Notes under the pieces: model-generated
Databases searched by the model: none
The model's input: the letters and a program-made list of their open reading frames with translations, nothing else
What the model was told of the DNA's origin: nothing
In this document: piece by piece, positions 30,307 through 38,558 of the stretch
Position numbering within the stretch: the stretch's first letter is position 1
Layout of the letters: each line of letters begins with the position of its first letter
Translations under genes and position numbers: made by a program
Source: Oceaniradius stylonematis
GTDB lineage: Bacteria > Pseudomonadota > Alphaproteobacteria > Rhizobiales > Rhizobiaceae
Length of the DNA stretch: 64,000 nucleotides
NCBI RefSeq assembly: GCF_003149475.2
Contig: NZ_QFWV02000008.1
Location: forward strand, 354,980-418,979
Reading direction: 5' to 3'

Positions 30307-30396
30307 CTAGAAGTCGGACGGGGCCGTGCAGAAACGCGGCAGGCCGATCCGGGGCGCGAACAGGATGTTCGAGCTGACAAACATCATAATTTTCAT
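30307..30396 (-). CDS. Small ORF of 29 residues, possible leader peptide or small protein
   Basis: Reads MKIMMFVSSNILFAPRIG and continues LPRFCTAPSDF to a TAG. The ATG has the perfect Shine-Dalgarno AGGAGG five bases upstream. A plausible promoter lies at 30432-30460, giving a short leader. The peptide is hydrophobic at first, then basic with a Cys and several Pro. It matches no family I know. Its position, 196 bases before the first gene of the ABC pair on the same strand with a stem-loop between, suggests a leader role, but expression needs proof. Confidence 0.5.
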   Translation of the reverse strand: MKIMMFVSSNILFAPRIGLPRFCTAPSDF

Positions 30397-30431
30397 GCCT
30401 GCCTCCTGTTCGGTGAGCACCAACGCGTCTG

Positions 30432-30460
30432 GCCATAGCGCAACGGGGCGCCTAAAGCAA
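30432..30460 (-). promoter_or_regulatory. Predicted promoter of the small ORF and ABC operon
   Basis: On the minus strand TTGCTT (30460-30455), a 17-base spacer and TATGGC (30437-30432) fit a sigma-70 type promoter. Transcription would begin about 30 bases before the small ORF start. Confidence 0.5.
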
Positions 30461-30493
30461 CGCACACTCGACCAAACCGGCACCCATACCGAC

Positions 30494-30982
30494 ATGACGC
30501 TGTCATCATCACCGCGCCCCGAACGCCTCTCCATCGCCCTCTACCAGCCGGACATTGCCGGCAATGCCGGCACGATTCTGCGCACCGCGGCGTGCCTCGA
30601 CTTTGCCGTCCACATCATCGAACCGGCCGGGTTCGATCTGTCCGACCGTGCATTGAAACGCGCCGGCATGGACTATCTGGAGATGGCGGCGCTGATCCGG
30701 CACGTGACGTGGGATGCCTTCGAACAGTGGCGACGGCGTCAAGGATTGCGGCTGGTGCTGCTGACGACCAAGGCCGACACGCCCTACACCGCCCACCGGT
30801 TCACATCCGATGACATCCTGCTGTTCGGGTCGGAATCGGCGGGCGTGCCGGAGACCGTACACAGTGTGGCGGACGAACGCCTGGCCATCACGATGGCCGA
30901 AGGCGCCCGCTCGCTCAATCTGGCCGTCTCCGTCGGCATCGCCGCCGCCGAGGCGATCCGGCAGATCAGCGTCCATAGCTGA
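30494..30982 (+). CDS. trmL: tRNA (cytidine/uridine-34-2'-O)-methyltransferase
   Basis: A 162-residue SPOUT methyltransferase that 2'-O-methylates the wobble base of tRNA-Leu. SIALYQPDIAGNAGTILRTAACLDF at the start and the knot region (LLFGSESAGVPETV, then LAITMAEGARSLNLAVSVGIAAAEAIRQ) are the family pattern. The start at 30494 fits the normal length (about 155); the frame extends back to 30326 without similarity. Its end overlaps the convergent VOC gene by 17 bases. Confidence 0.95.
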   Translation: MTLSSSPRPERLSIALYQPDIAGNAGTILRTAACLDFAVHIIEPAGFDLSDRALKRAGMDYLEMAALIRHVTWDAFEQWRRRQGLRLVLLTTKADTPYTAHRFTSDDILLFGSESAGVPETVHSVADERLAITMAEGARSLNLAVSVGIAAAEAIRQISVHS

Positions 30983-31361
30983 CCACTTCGAACTCGATGC
31001 CGTTCTCGTCCTTGAAATAAAAGCGCCGCCCGGGCTCGTAATCGTCATGGCTGTAAGGCTCGTGGCCCTCGGCCTTCACTCTCGCCTCCGTTGCGTCGAG
31101 ATCGTCCACCACGACGCCGACATGGTTCAGATGCCCGGTGCGCATCTTGTCGAACGAAGCGGCATTCGGCTCCGCCGGCGGCGTGAAGACGGCCAGATAG
31201 CTCACCTGGTTGCCGACATGGACAGTGTGGCCATTGCCAAGCGCCGGACCCTCCCATCGCACATGCCAGCCAAACAGGCGGCAGAGCATGGCGGCCGTGG
31301 CCTTGGCATCGGGAACCGTCAGGTTGACGTGCTCGAGGCGGGCGACATTGGCGTCGGACAT
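30966..31361 (-). CDS. VOC-family (glyoxalase/dioxygenase fold) protein
   Basis: A 131-residue protein of the vicinal oxygen chelate fold, with two beta-alpha-beta3 modules (about 5-60 and 68-130). The opening RLEHVNLTVPDAKATAAMLCRLFGW and HLNHVGVVVDDLDATEARV are typical, as is the final Glu in IEFEVVSY. Candidate metal ligands are His9 (EHV), His73 (NHV) and the C-terminal Glu. AAGGAG lies before the ATG. It is divergent from soxR and has a SoxR-type promoter, so it is probably induced by redox-cycling agents. Confidence 0.88.
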   Translation of the reverse strand: MSDANVARLEHVNLTVPDAKATAAMLCRLFGWHVRWEGPALGNGHTVHVGNQVSYLAVFTPPAEPNAASFDKMRTGHLNHVGVVVDDLDATEARVKAEGHEPYSHDDYEPGRRFYFKDENGIEFEVVSYGR

Positions 31362-31395
31362 GGTGGTCTCCTTCTTGATGATTGGCTCGCCGGGA

Positions 31396-31426
31396 GTCAT
31401 ACTTTCTCAAGTCAACTTGAGATCAA
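31396..31426 (-). promoter_or_regulatory. SoxR-regulated promoter with SoxR box
   Basis: Minus strand: -35 TTGATC (31426-31421), spacer of exactly 19 bases, -10 TATGAC (31401-31396). The overlong spacer is the mark of MerR-family activation. The SoxR box TCTCAAGTCAACTTGAGA (31405-31422) has perfect 8-bp arms around a 2-bp centre and matches the E. coli soxS operator pattern. It drives the VOC gene; soxR begins 16 bases after the box on the other strand. Confidence 0.85.
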
Positions 31427-31438
31427 GGAGAAAATCGT

Positions 31439-31927
31439 TTGCCGCGCAAGAGCCCTTTCCTGACCATCGGCGAGGTGGCCGCACGCACCGGTCTCGCGGT
31501 CTCCGCGATCCGCTACTATGCCGACGAGGGCCTGATCACGGCGCTGCGCAGCGAAGGCGGCAACCGCCGCTTCACGCGCTCCGAAATCCGCAAAGTGTCG
31601 TTCATCGCGATATCGCAGCGCCTGGGCTTCTCGCTGGCCGAGATCAGGGGCCAACTGGACCGGCTTCCCGGCGACCGCCCGCCCACCAAGGCCGACTGGG
31701 CGCGGATCAGCACCGGCTTCCGGGACGCGATCGATGAACGGATGGCGCAGCTCGAACGCCTGCGCGACCGGCTCGACGGATGCATCGGCTGCGGCTGCCT
31801 CTCGCTCGACACCTGCGCGATCTACAATGGCGACGACAAGGCCGCCGCGCTCGGTCCCGGCGCCAACTGGGTGGAAAAGCGTGAATCGGACCTGGGCCGG
31901 CCGGTCAGGCCCCAGCCGGCGGGATGA
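31439..31927 (+). CDS. soxR: Redox-sensitive transcriptional activator SoxR
   Basis: A 162-residue MerR-family regulator with a [2Fe-2S] cluster. The N-terminal winged helix (LTIGEVAARTGLAVSAIRYYADEGLI) is standard; the cluster Cys are at 115, 118, 120 and 126 (CIGCGC, then LDTC), the same spacing as E. coli SoxR. It starts at TTG 31439, with AAGGAG 8 bases upstream; no ATG fits. Oxidised or redox-cycled cluster twists the promoter DNA. Its box is just upstream. It converges on the GNAT gene with a 23-base overlap. Confidence 0.95.
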   Translation: MPRKSPFLTIGEVAARTGLAVSAIRYYADEGLITALRSEGGNRRFTRSEIRKVSFIAISQRLGFSLAEIRGQLDRLPGDRPPTKADWARISTGFRDAIDERMAQLERLRDRLDGCIGCGCLSLDTCAIYNGDDKAAALGPGANWVEKRESDLGRPVRPQPAG

Positions 31928-32372
31928 CCGGCGCCTGCATGTCCCGGTGCGGGATGCCCGCATCCATATAGACGCCGGAGCAGACCGAAAAGCCGAGCTT
32001 TTCGTAGAACGGCAGGGCATGCACCTGGCTCGACAGAAAGAAAGTGCGACCGGCCGCCTCGGCCTCGTTGGCCAGATCGGCCATCATGAAGCGCATCAGC
32101 GCCGCGCCAAGGCCGGTGCCCCGCGCCCGGGGCAGCACCGCGACGCGCTGGATTTTGTAGCGGTCTTCGAGCGGCATAACGCGGCCGGTGCCGACCGGCC
32201 CGTCGGCGCCCAAGGCCAGATAATGGATGCAGTCGCCGTCGCGGCCGTCGCGCTCCAGCGCTTCATCCACGCATTGCTCGCGCACGAACACCTGATGGCG
32301 GATCGCCACGCAGGCCGTCATGTCGTCTTCTCCCTGCGCCCGGCGCAGCGTCCAGTCATTGTCGAGTGTCAT
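31905..32372 (-). CDS. GNAT-family N-acetyltransferase
   Basis: A 155-residue acetyltransferase of the ElaA/YitI-like kind. The acetyl-CoA binding motif A (IQRVAVLPRARGTGLGAALMRFM) lies at about residues 73-96, and the C-terminal HALPFYEKLGF (about 118-128) is the standard beta-5/alpha-4 element. The substrate cannot be assigned. Its start is 3 bases after the stop of the small gene at 32376-32618, so those two are probably co-transcribed. Confidence 0.88.
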   Translation of the reverse strand: MTLDNDWTLRRAQGEDDMTACVAIRHQVFVREQCVDEALERDGRDGDCIHYLALGADGPVGTGRVMPLEDRYKIQRVAVLPRARGTGLGAALMRFMMADLANEAEAAGRTFFLSSQVHALPFYEKLGFSVCSGVYMDAGIPHRDMQAPVIPPAGA

Positions 32373-32375
32373 GGG

Positions 32376-32618
32376 TCAGTCCGCGGTCGGCAGGCGGCGC
32401 ATGGTGAATTCGATGACATCGCCGTCGAGCACGCGCCAGCTCTCGACCTGCGTCCAATAGGCGGCCTTGGGGTATTGATCGAACCATTCGCGCGCCTTGC
32501 GCCGCGCTTCGGGCCGGCTCAGCCGGTAGGTCTCCCGCACAAAGCCCGACGGGCCGCTCGAGCGGCTGGCTTCCAAATGGCGATTGACGAGCGCGCGCGG
32601 CGGCCTGGGCGGAGCCAT
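32376..32618 (-). CDS. Conserved hypothetical protein, 80 residues
   Basis: A small basic protein: Pro- and Arg-rich at the start, then a compact region (GFVRETYRLSRPEARRKAREWFDQYPKAAYWTQVESWRVL, about 25-64) and ending EFTMRRLPTAD. I recognise no named domain. The ATG at 32618 has GGAGG six bases upstream and coding-like sequence follows. It precedes the GNAT gene by 3 bases. Divergent from hemF. Confidence 0.65.
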   Translation of the reverse strand: MAPPRPPRALVNRHLEASRSSGPSGFVRETYRLSRPEARRKAREWFDQYPKAAYWTQVESWRVLDGDVIEFTMRRLPTAD

Positions 32619-32753
32619 CTGATACCTCCGCGTCAGACGATACCATATCGTTCCCGCGCGCCAAGTCCCCATCTGAAAGGTCACTGCTTGGCAAGGCCGG
32701 CGATGCGCGATAGGCACGACCCGATCGGGCACAAAGGGCAACGGGTTTGAAAC

Positions 32754-33668
32754 ATGGTTGAGCGGCCACAGCTGCCGGCGGGACTGCCGGCGGACATCGA
32801 GCACAAGAAGCGGCAGGCCAGCGCCTGGTTCGAGGAACTTCGCGACCGCATCTGCGCCGCTTTCGAGAAGATCGAGGACGATGTCACCGGCCCGTTCGCC
32901 GAATATGTGCCCGGCCGGTTCACCAGATCGCCCTGGGAACGCGACGACGGCAAGGGTGGAGGCGGCGTCATGTCGATGATGCATGGCCGCGTTTTCGAAA
33001 AGGTCGGCGTGCACACATCGACCGTGCATGGGGAGTTTTCCGAGGAGTTCCGCAAGCAGATCCCCGGCGCCGACGCCGACCCGCGTTTCTGGGCGTCCGG
33101 CATCTCGCTGATCGCCCATCCGCAAAACCCCAACGTGCCGGCCGTGCACATGAACACGCGCTTCGTCGTCACCACCTCCTGGTGGTTCGGCGGCGGCGCC
33201 GACCTGACGCCGGTGCTCGATGCGCGCCGCACCCAGGACGATCCCGACAGCGTCGCCTTCCACAAATCGTTCGAACTGGCCTGCTCCAAACACGCCGTCG
33301 CCGAATACCCCAAATTCAAGGACTGGTGCGACGAATACTTCCACCTTGCCCATCGCAACGAGCCGCGCGGCATTGGCGGCATCTTCTACGACTGGCAGCA
33401 TTCGGACGATGCCGCCGGCGGCTGGGAGGCGGACTTCGCCCTGACCCAGGATGTCGGGCGCACTTTTCTGGTGGTCTATCCGCATCTCGTCCGGCGCAAT
33501 TTCAACGACAACTGGACCGACGCCCAGCGTGAGGAGCAGCTGGTCCGCCGCGGCCGTTATGTCGAGTTCAACCTGCTCTACGATCGCGGCACCATTTTCG
33601 GCCTGAAGACCGGCGGCAATGTGGATTCGATCCTCTCATCCATGCCTCCGGCGGTGAAATGGCCATGA
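32754..33668 (+). CDS. hemF: Oxygen-dependent coproporphyrinogen III oxidase
   Basis: A 304-residue cytosolic enzyme of heme synthesis that decarboxylates coproporphyrinogen III with O2. The signature regions [27 protein letters not shown] and [21 protein letters not shown] are clear, as is GIGGIFYDW and the end [14 protein letters not shown]. Length is normal. No Fnr-type site is visible upstream. Confidence 0.97.
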   Translation: MVERPQLPAGLPADIEHKKRQASAWFEELRDRICAAFEKIEDDVTGPFAEYVPGRFTRSPWERDDGKGGGGVMSMMHGRVFEKVGVHTSTVHGEFSEEFRKQIPGADADPRFWASGISLIAHPQNPNVPAVHMNTRFVVTTSWWFGGGADLTPVLDARRTQDDPDSVAFHKSFELACSKHAVAEYPKFKDWCDEYFHLAHRNEPRGIGGIFYDWQHSDDAAGGWEADFALTQDVGRTFLVVYPHLVRRNFNDNWTDAQREEQLVRRGRYVEFNLLYDRGTIFGLKTGGNVDSILSSMPPAVKWP

Positions 33669-33769
33669 CGCCCTGTCCGTTCGCCACTTAACCTCAGGCA
33701 AGGCGCACCGGCACAAAATCGTCAAAACTGCCCGTCATGATGACTTGGCGTCACCAGAGGAGGTGGATG

Positions 33770-33949
33770 ATGAAGGAATTCAAGTGCGGCCAGCTTGTGC
33801 CGGGATGCCACTGGCACACCCATGATGACGACGAGGCCGAAATCGTCCGGCGCGCCGCCGAGCATCTGCGCTCGGCCCATGGCGAGGCGCGTCTGCGCGA
33901 GACCATGGTCGAAGAGATCAAAAAGCGCGTGCACGAGGTGCCCGCCTGA
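33770..33949 (+). CDS. DUF1059 domain-containing small protein
   Basis: A 59-residue protein of the DUF1059 family: FKCGQLVPGCHWHTHDDDEAEIVRRAAEHLRSAHG. The Cys, Cys and two His of GCHWH and SAHG suggest a small metal site. AGGAGG sits 6 bases before the ATG at 33770 and only 3 before another ATG at 33767; I take the former. It is a single gene between hemF and cca, convergent with cca. Confidence 0.82.
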   Translation: MKEFKCGQLVPGCHWHTHDDDEAEIVRRAAEHLRSAHGEARLRETMVEEIKKRVHEVPA

Positions 33950-33967
33950 CAAGAGCGGCCCCAAGGG

Positions 33968-35200
33968 TTACTCCGGCGCGGGCACGTCGGCCAAAAGCCT
34001 ATCGCGGTCGAGCGAAAACCCGCTGTCGATCCAGCGCTTCTCGAGGGTCCGCAGGGCGTCGCCAAGCGCCGGCCCGCTGTCAAATCCCAGCGCCATCAGG
34101 TCGCGGCCGCTCAATGGAAAGGACGGTCGCGTCCATGAACCGGCATGATCGAGAAGGCGCACAAGGGATTGCGCGCCAACGTCGTCAGTGCCCAAAGCGG
34201 CGATGTCGAGCCGCATCCGGTCGGTGATCGCCTGCGGGTTACCCTGATACAACAGCCGTTCGAAATCGCCGGTCGCCATGTCCGGCGCAACGCCATGCGC
34301 CTGGCTGACGGCGACCAACCGGTCGCGCACGCGGCTCCCCAGCTTCCAGCGCTCCGCAAGTCCCTGCACGACCTCCTTGCGCAGCGGGATCAGCACCATC
34401 AGCCGCAGCACCGCGTCCGCTGGCCAGCCAAGGGCCTGTTCCGCCGCCATCAGCCCGTGAATGCCGTCAATGCCCCACTTCTCGCTCTCCGGCAGCACCA
34501 GCGACAGGACACCCGCCTGCCGCATCCACAACAGCGCACGCGACGGGTCGGGCGCCGCAAGAAGCTTGCGCATTTCCGTCCATATCCGCTCGGCGGAAAG
34601 CCCGGCCAGGCCCTCTTTGAGCCGCGCGCACGCCTTCAGCCCGTCCGCGTCGGGCCGGCCATGGCCATACCAGGCAAAGAAGCGGAAAAACCGCAGGATG
34701 CGCAGATAATCCTCGCGGATGCGCTGCTCGGGATCGCCGATGAACCGCACCAGCCGCCCCTCGATGTCAGCACGTCCGCCGACGGGGTCACGAAGCGTGC
34801 CATCGGCATCGGCATAAAGCGCGTTGATCGTGAAGTCGCGCCGCTCGGCATCGTGCTGCCAGCTGCGCCCGAACCGAACCACCGCCCGCCGGCCGTCGGT
34901 CTCGGTATCCTCGCGCAGCGTCGTGATCTCATAGCCGTGCCCGTCGATGACCGCCGTCACCGTGCCGTGCTCCATGCCCGTGTCGACCGCCTTGACGCCG
35001 GCCGCCTGAAGCCGCCGCATCGTCTCGCCCGGCTCGCTTGTGGTGGCGATGTCGATGTCCGTCACCGGCTGTCCCAGAAGCGTGTTGCGGATTGCGCCGC
35101 CGACGATGCGCGCCTCCTCGCCATCGGCGCCAAGCAGCGCCAGAAGCCGCTGCAGGCCGGCATCGTTCAGCCAGGAGGCCTCCAGTCGTCCCGCGCTCAA
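33968..35200 (-). CDS. cca: CCA tRNA nucleotidyltransferase
   Basis: A 410-residue class II nucleotidyltransferase that builds or repairs the CCA end of tRNAs. The head has ARIVGGAIRNTLLGQPVTDIDIATT with the catalytic DxD, then RRDFTINALYAD and RFIGDPEQRIREDYLRILRFFRF. The start is a TTG at 35200 overlapping the Nudix stop (TTGA); no ATG fits the beginning of the domain. The Nudix and DUF1285 genes precede it, a common Rhizobiales operon. Confidence 0.93.
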   Translation of the reverse strand: MSAGRLEASWLNDAGLQRLLALLGADGEEARIVGGAIRNTLLGQPVTDIDIATTSEPGETMRRLQAAGVKAVDTGMEHGTVTAVIDGHGYEITTLREDTETDGRRAVVRFGRSWQHDAERRDFTINALYADADGTLRDPVGGRADIEGRLVRFIGDPEQRIREDYLRILRFFRFFAWYGHGRPDADGLKACARLKEGLAGLSAERIWTEMRKLLAAPDPSRALLWMRQAGVLSLVLPESEKWGIDGIHGLMAAEQALGWPADAVLRLMVLIPLRKEVVQGLAERWKLGSRVRDRLVAVSQAHGVAPDMATGDFERLLYQGNPQAITDRMRLDIAALGTDDVGAQSLVRLLDHAGSWTRPSFPLSGRDLMALGFDSGPALGDALRTLEKRWIDSGFSLDRDRLLADVPAPE

Positions 35201-35829
35201 GCGTAGAGCCCTTCATAAACCGTGCGGATGATGCCCGCCGTCACGCCCCAGATGCGATGTTCGCCATAGGGCATTTCGAGGAAATAGCGGCGCTTGCCGT
35301 TCCAGACGACGCTGCCTTTTCGGTGATTGTCGCGGTTCATCAGAAACGCCATCGGCACCTCGAAAACGCTTTCAACCTCGTCCGGGTTCGGCCGCACCGG
35401 CGGGTCGCCCTCGATCACCGCCAGCACCGGGTGGATGCGAAAGCCCGATCCGCTCAGATAGACCGGCAGCCGTCCAACCGTCCGCACCGCGTCCCGCGGA
35501 ATGCCGGTCTCTTCTTCGCATTCGCGCAGCGCCGCCGCCTCCGGCGTCAAGTCGTCAGGATCGATCCGTCCGCCGGGCAGCGCGATCTGCCCCGAATGGG
35601 TGCGCAGCGCCTCGGTGCGCTTGGTCAGCACCATGTGGGCGCCGTCGCCGCGCTCGATCACGCTGACCAGAACGGCGGCATCCTTGCGCGCCATCGCGCG
35701 GATGGCATCGGTCGCATCGGGATTGTAGCGGAAATCGCCGGCTTCGGGACCGGACCCGTCGCCGCGGCGGACGGCCCGGTCGGAAAAGTCGGCGACGCCG
35801 AACGGTGCGGAACGCATGTCCACCGTCAC
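35197..35829 (-). CDS. Nudix hydrolase, CoA pyrophosphatase type
   Basis: A 210-residue Nudix protein. The Nudix box reads GGRIDPDDLTPEAAALRECEEETGI (about 87-111), and the preceding LTKRTEALRTHSGQIALPG matches the CoA-specific (NudL/UPF0035) motif. Such enzymes cleave CoA and derivatives to phosphopantetheine and 3',5'-ADP. It overlaps DUF1285 by ATGA and cca by TTGA in one operon. Confidence 0.9.
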   Translation of the reverse strand: MTVDMRSAPFGVADFSDRAVRRGDGSGPEAGDFRYNPDATDAIRAMARKDAAVLVSVIERGDGAHMVLTKRTEALRTHSGQIALPGGRIDPDDLTPEAAALRECEEETGIPRDAVRTVGRLPVYLSGSGFRIHPVLAVIEGDPPVRPNPDEVESVFEVPMAFLMNRDNHRKGSVVWNGKRRYFLEMPYGEHRIWGVTAGIIRTVYEGLYA

Positions 35830-36455
35830 GATGCCGCCTCGGCCAGCGCCGCCTCGAGATCGGCGCTCTTCATGACCGGGAACGCCTGCCCGCCCGAATG
35901 GACGACGAACATCGGCGTGCCGTCGATCTCCTCGTGTGAGCCGAGCGCGATCAGATCGTACATCACCGCGCGTGTCACCAGCGCCTCAAGCCGGCCGCGC
36001 ACATGCACATAGGGTTTGACGCCCATCGTCTCCGGCTCGATCTCAAAGCGAAGCGGATGGTCTTCACCCGCCTCGACGACATCGCCCACATGGGTGCGGA
36101 ACGTTAGCACCTGCGCGCCGTCGCGCGCGCCCACATGCATCTCGACGGCCAGAAACGGCGCATCGGCAACGCGGATGCCGACCTTTTCGACCGGCGTGAC
36201 CAGGTATGTCTTGCCGTCCTCGTCCTTGCGCAACACGCTCGAAAACAGCTTGACCAGCGCCGGGCGGCCGATCGGCGTGCCCATATAGAACCAGGTGCCG
36301 TCGGCGGCGATCTCCATATCCAGATTGCCGCAAAAGGGCGGGTTCCACTGCTCGACCGGCGGCGTGCCGCGCCCCTCGCCGGCACGCGCGACCAGCGCTT
36401 CGAGCCCTTTGAGGTCCGCCGGTGCCGCCGCCTTTGATTCGCCGTTTTCCGCCAT
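35826..36455 (-). CDS. DUF1285 domain-containing protein
   Basis: A 209-residue protein of the DUF1285 family, first gene of the operon with the Nudix and cca genes. Motifs are VEQWNPPFCGNLDMEIAADGTWFYMGTPIGRPALVKLFSSVLRKDEDGKTYLVTPVEKVGI (about 38-95) and the end of the region FRTHVGDVVEAGEDHPLRF. Its function is unknown. It is divergent from the MoxR operon, with a 146-base gap that must hold both promoters. Confidence 0.88.
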   Translation of the reverse strand: MAENGESKAAAPADLKGLEALVARAGEGRGTPPVEQWNPPFCGNLDMEIAADGTWFYMGTPIGRPALVKLFSSVLRKDEDGKTYLVTPVEKVGIRVADAPFLAVEMHVGARDGAQVLTFRTHVGDVVEAGEDHPLRFEIEPETMGVKPYVHVRGRLEALVTRAVMYDLIALGSHEEIDGTPMFVVHSGGQAFPVMKSADLEAALAEAAS

Positions 36456-36601
36456 TCACCTTCCCGGAGCCTGTTCGCGGCCAAATGCTGTGAAGTCACG
36501 AAATAGTCACCCCCGGCGCACTTGTCAGCACCCGGCCTTGATTTACCTTCGGTCGGGCAACCCTGTGCGAAGCGCGTGCCACGGGTCGATGGGAGATTGA
36601 G

Positions 36602-37609
36602 ATGAGCGTTCATGCCACCACCGAGACCGTCGATGAGGCCGCTATCGTCGCCCAGGCGGAAACCGCGCTCGGCGATATCGCCAACATCAAAAGCGAGATC
36701 GGCAACGTCATCTTCGGTCAGGAAGACGTCATCCAGAACGCGATCGTTGCCATCCTGTCGGGCGGCCACGCGCTGCTGGTCGGCGTGCCCGGTCTTGCCA
36801 AGACCAAGCTGGTCGACACGCTTGGCACGGTTCTGGGGCTCGACAGCGGCCGCATCCAGTTCACGCCCGACCTGATGCCTGCCGACATCCTTGGATCGGA
36901 AGTGCTCGAGGAAGCCGACGACGGCAAGCGCCATTTCCGCTTCGTCAAGGGGCCGATCTTCACCCAGCTCCTGATGGCCGACGAGATCAACCGCGCCAGC
37001 CCGCGCACCCAGTCGGCCCTCTTGCAGGCCATGCAGGAATACCACGTGACCGTCGCCGGCCAGCATTACGATCTGCCCGCCCCGTTCCACGTTCTGGCGA
37101 CGCAGAACCCGCTCGAGCAGGAGGGCACCTATCCCCTGCCCGAGGCACAGCTCGACCGGTTCCTGATGCAGATCGACATCACCTATCCCGAAGTGGAGGC
37201 CGAGCGCCGCATCCTGATCGACACGACCGGCATCGACGCGGCGGTGGCAAATCCGGTGGTCACCGCGCAACGCCTGCAGGAGTTGCAGACGCTGGTGCGC
37301 CGCATGCCGGTGCCCGAAAGCGTGGTCGAAGCGATCCTCAGGCTGGTCCGCTCGGCGCGTCCGGGCACCGGAACCGACGCCACCGACCGCCACGTGGCAT
37401 GGGGCCCCGGACCGCGCGCCAGCCAGTCGCTGATGCTGTGTGCCCGCGCCCGCGCGCTTTACGAAGGCCGGTTTGCGCCGTCCGTCGACGATGTGCGCGC
37501 CCTTGCCGAGCCGATCCTCCAGCACCGCATGGCGCTGACCTTTGCCGCCCGCGCCGAGGGCATGAGCGTCGGCACGGTGATCGCCGGTCTCGTGGACGCA
37601 CTGGAGTAG
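36602..37609 (+). CDS. MoxR-family AAA+ ATPase
   Basis: A 335-residue AAA+ protein. Walker A is weakly written as GVPGLAKTKL (about 63-72) and Walker B as MADEINRASPRTQSALLQAMQE (about 122-143), then ATQNPLEQEGTYPLPEAQLDRF. MoxR proteins act as chaperones for vWA-domain partners in the same operon. It is followed by DUF58, a BatA/DUF4159 protein and a large membrane protein. GGGAGATTGAG lies before the ATG. Confidence 0.93.
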   Translation: MSVHATTETVDEAAIVAQAETALGDIANIKSEIGNVIFGQEDVIQNAIVAILSGGHALLVGVPGLAKTKLVDTLGTVLGLDSGRIQFTPDLMPADILGSEVLEEADDGKRHFRFVKGPIFTQLLMADEINRASPRTQSALLQAMQEYHVTVAGQHYDLPAPFHVLATQNPLEQEGTYPLPEAQLDRFLMQIDITYPEVEAERRILIDTTGIDAAVANPVVTAQRLQELQTLVRRMPVPESVVEAILRLVRSARPGTGTDATDRHVAWGPGPRASQSLMLCARARALYEGRFAPSVDDVRALAEPILQHRMALTFAARAEGMSVGTVIAGLVDALE

Positions 37610-37619
37610 CCGGCCCCGC

Positions 37620-38558
37620 ATGGCGACCATCGGACAAAGAAGCGAACGGGCCAGCCAGGCGCACACCCTGCAAAGGGCCCGCCACCGCGCCTCGCTGGTG
37701 CCCGATCTTCTGGTCGATGCCCGCCGCATCGCCAACACGGTGATGGCCGGCTGGCACGGACGCCGCCGGCGCGGCATCGGTGAGACCTTCTGGCAGTACC
37801 GGCCCTATCAGGCAGGCGAGACGCTGGCCCGCATCGACTGGCGCCGTTCGGCCCGCGACGACCAAACCTATGTCCGCGATCTGGAATGGGAAGCGGCGCA
37901 CACGGTCTGGATCTGGGTCGACCTGTCACCCTCCATGCTGTTCCAGTCGCGCGGTGCGCGCACATCGAAAGAAGAACGCGCGCTGATCGTCGCCATCGCC
38001 ATGGCGGACCTCCTATCCCATGCCGGCGAACGCGTCGGCTATCCGGGACTGTTGCGGCCGCGGGCCTCGCGCAACGGCGCCGAGCGGCTCGCCACCGCGC
38101 TGATGGGCGATCTTGGCCATCCCAACGATGACTGGCCGCCGCTGACCATGGTGCGCCGCTTTTCCGAGATGCTCATCGTCAGCGACTTCCTGCGCCCGGT
38201 CGAAGAGTGCGAAGCCTTTCTCAACGACGTGGCCCAGCACGGACCGCGCCCGCATCTGGTCGAGGTGGCCGACCCGGCCGAAGAGGATTTTCCCTACAAG
38301 GGCCGCACCGAGTTCCTCGATCCGGAGACCGGCGAACGTATCACCTCCGGCCGCGCCCAGGACTGGCAGTCCGACTATACCGAATTGCGCGCCGCGCGCC
38401 GCGATGCGCTGCGCCAGCGCGCCCATGCGCTCGGCGGCAGTTTCACCGTCAGCCGCACCGACCGGCTGGCCTCGGAGACGCTGGTGCGCCTGCACGGCCT
38501 GATGACCGGCAATCCCGAAGAAGTCGCCGCGACCGACGCACCAGGTGATTCGCCATGA
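37620..38558 (+). CDS. DUF58 domain-containing protein
   Basis: A 312-residue protein in the DUF58 family, usually partnered with MoxR. RRRRGIGETFWQYRPYQAGETLARIDWRRSARDDQTYVRDLEWE (about 42-85) is the DUF58 signature, followed by a vWA-like metal-site motif DLSPSMLFQS. It begins 10 bases after the MoxR stop and ends overlapping the DUF4159 gene by ATGA. The complex it forms with MoxR is a matter of inference. Confidence 0.9.
   Translation: MATIGQRSERASQAHTLQRARHRASLVPDLLVDARRIANTVMAGWHGRRRRGIGETFWQYRPYQAGETLARIDWRRSARDDQTYVRDLEWEAAHTVWIWVDLSPSMLFQSRGARTSKEERALIVAIAMADLLSHAGERVGYPGLLRPRASRNGAERLATALMGDLGHPNDDWPPLTMVRRFSEMLIVSDFLRPVEECEAFLNDVAQHGPRPHLVEVADPAEEDFPYKGRTEFLDPETGERITSGRAQDWQSDYTELRAARRDALRQRAHALGGSFTVSRTDRLASETLVRLHGLMTGNPEEVAATDAPGDSP

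Noticed and set aside
32619-32753. Fnr-type anaerobox before hemF
   Set aside because: No TTGAT-N4-ATCAA or close variant is present in the gap.
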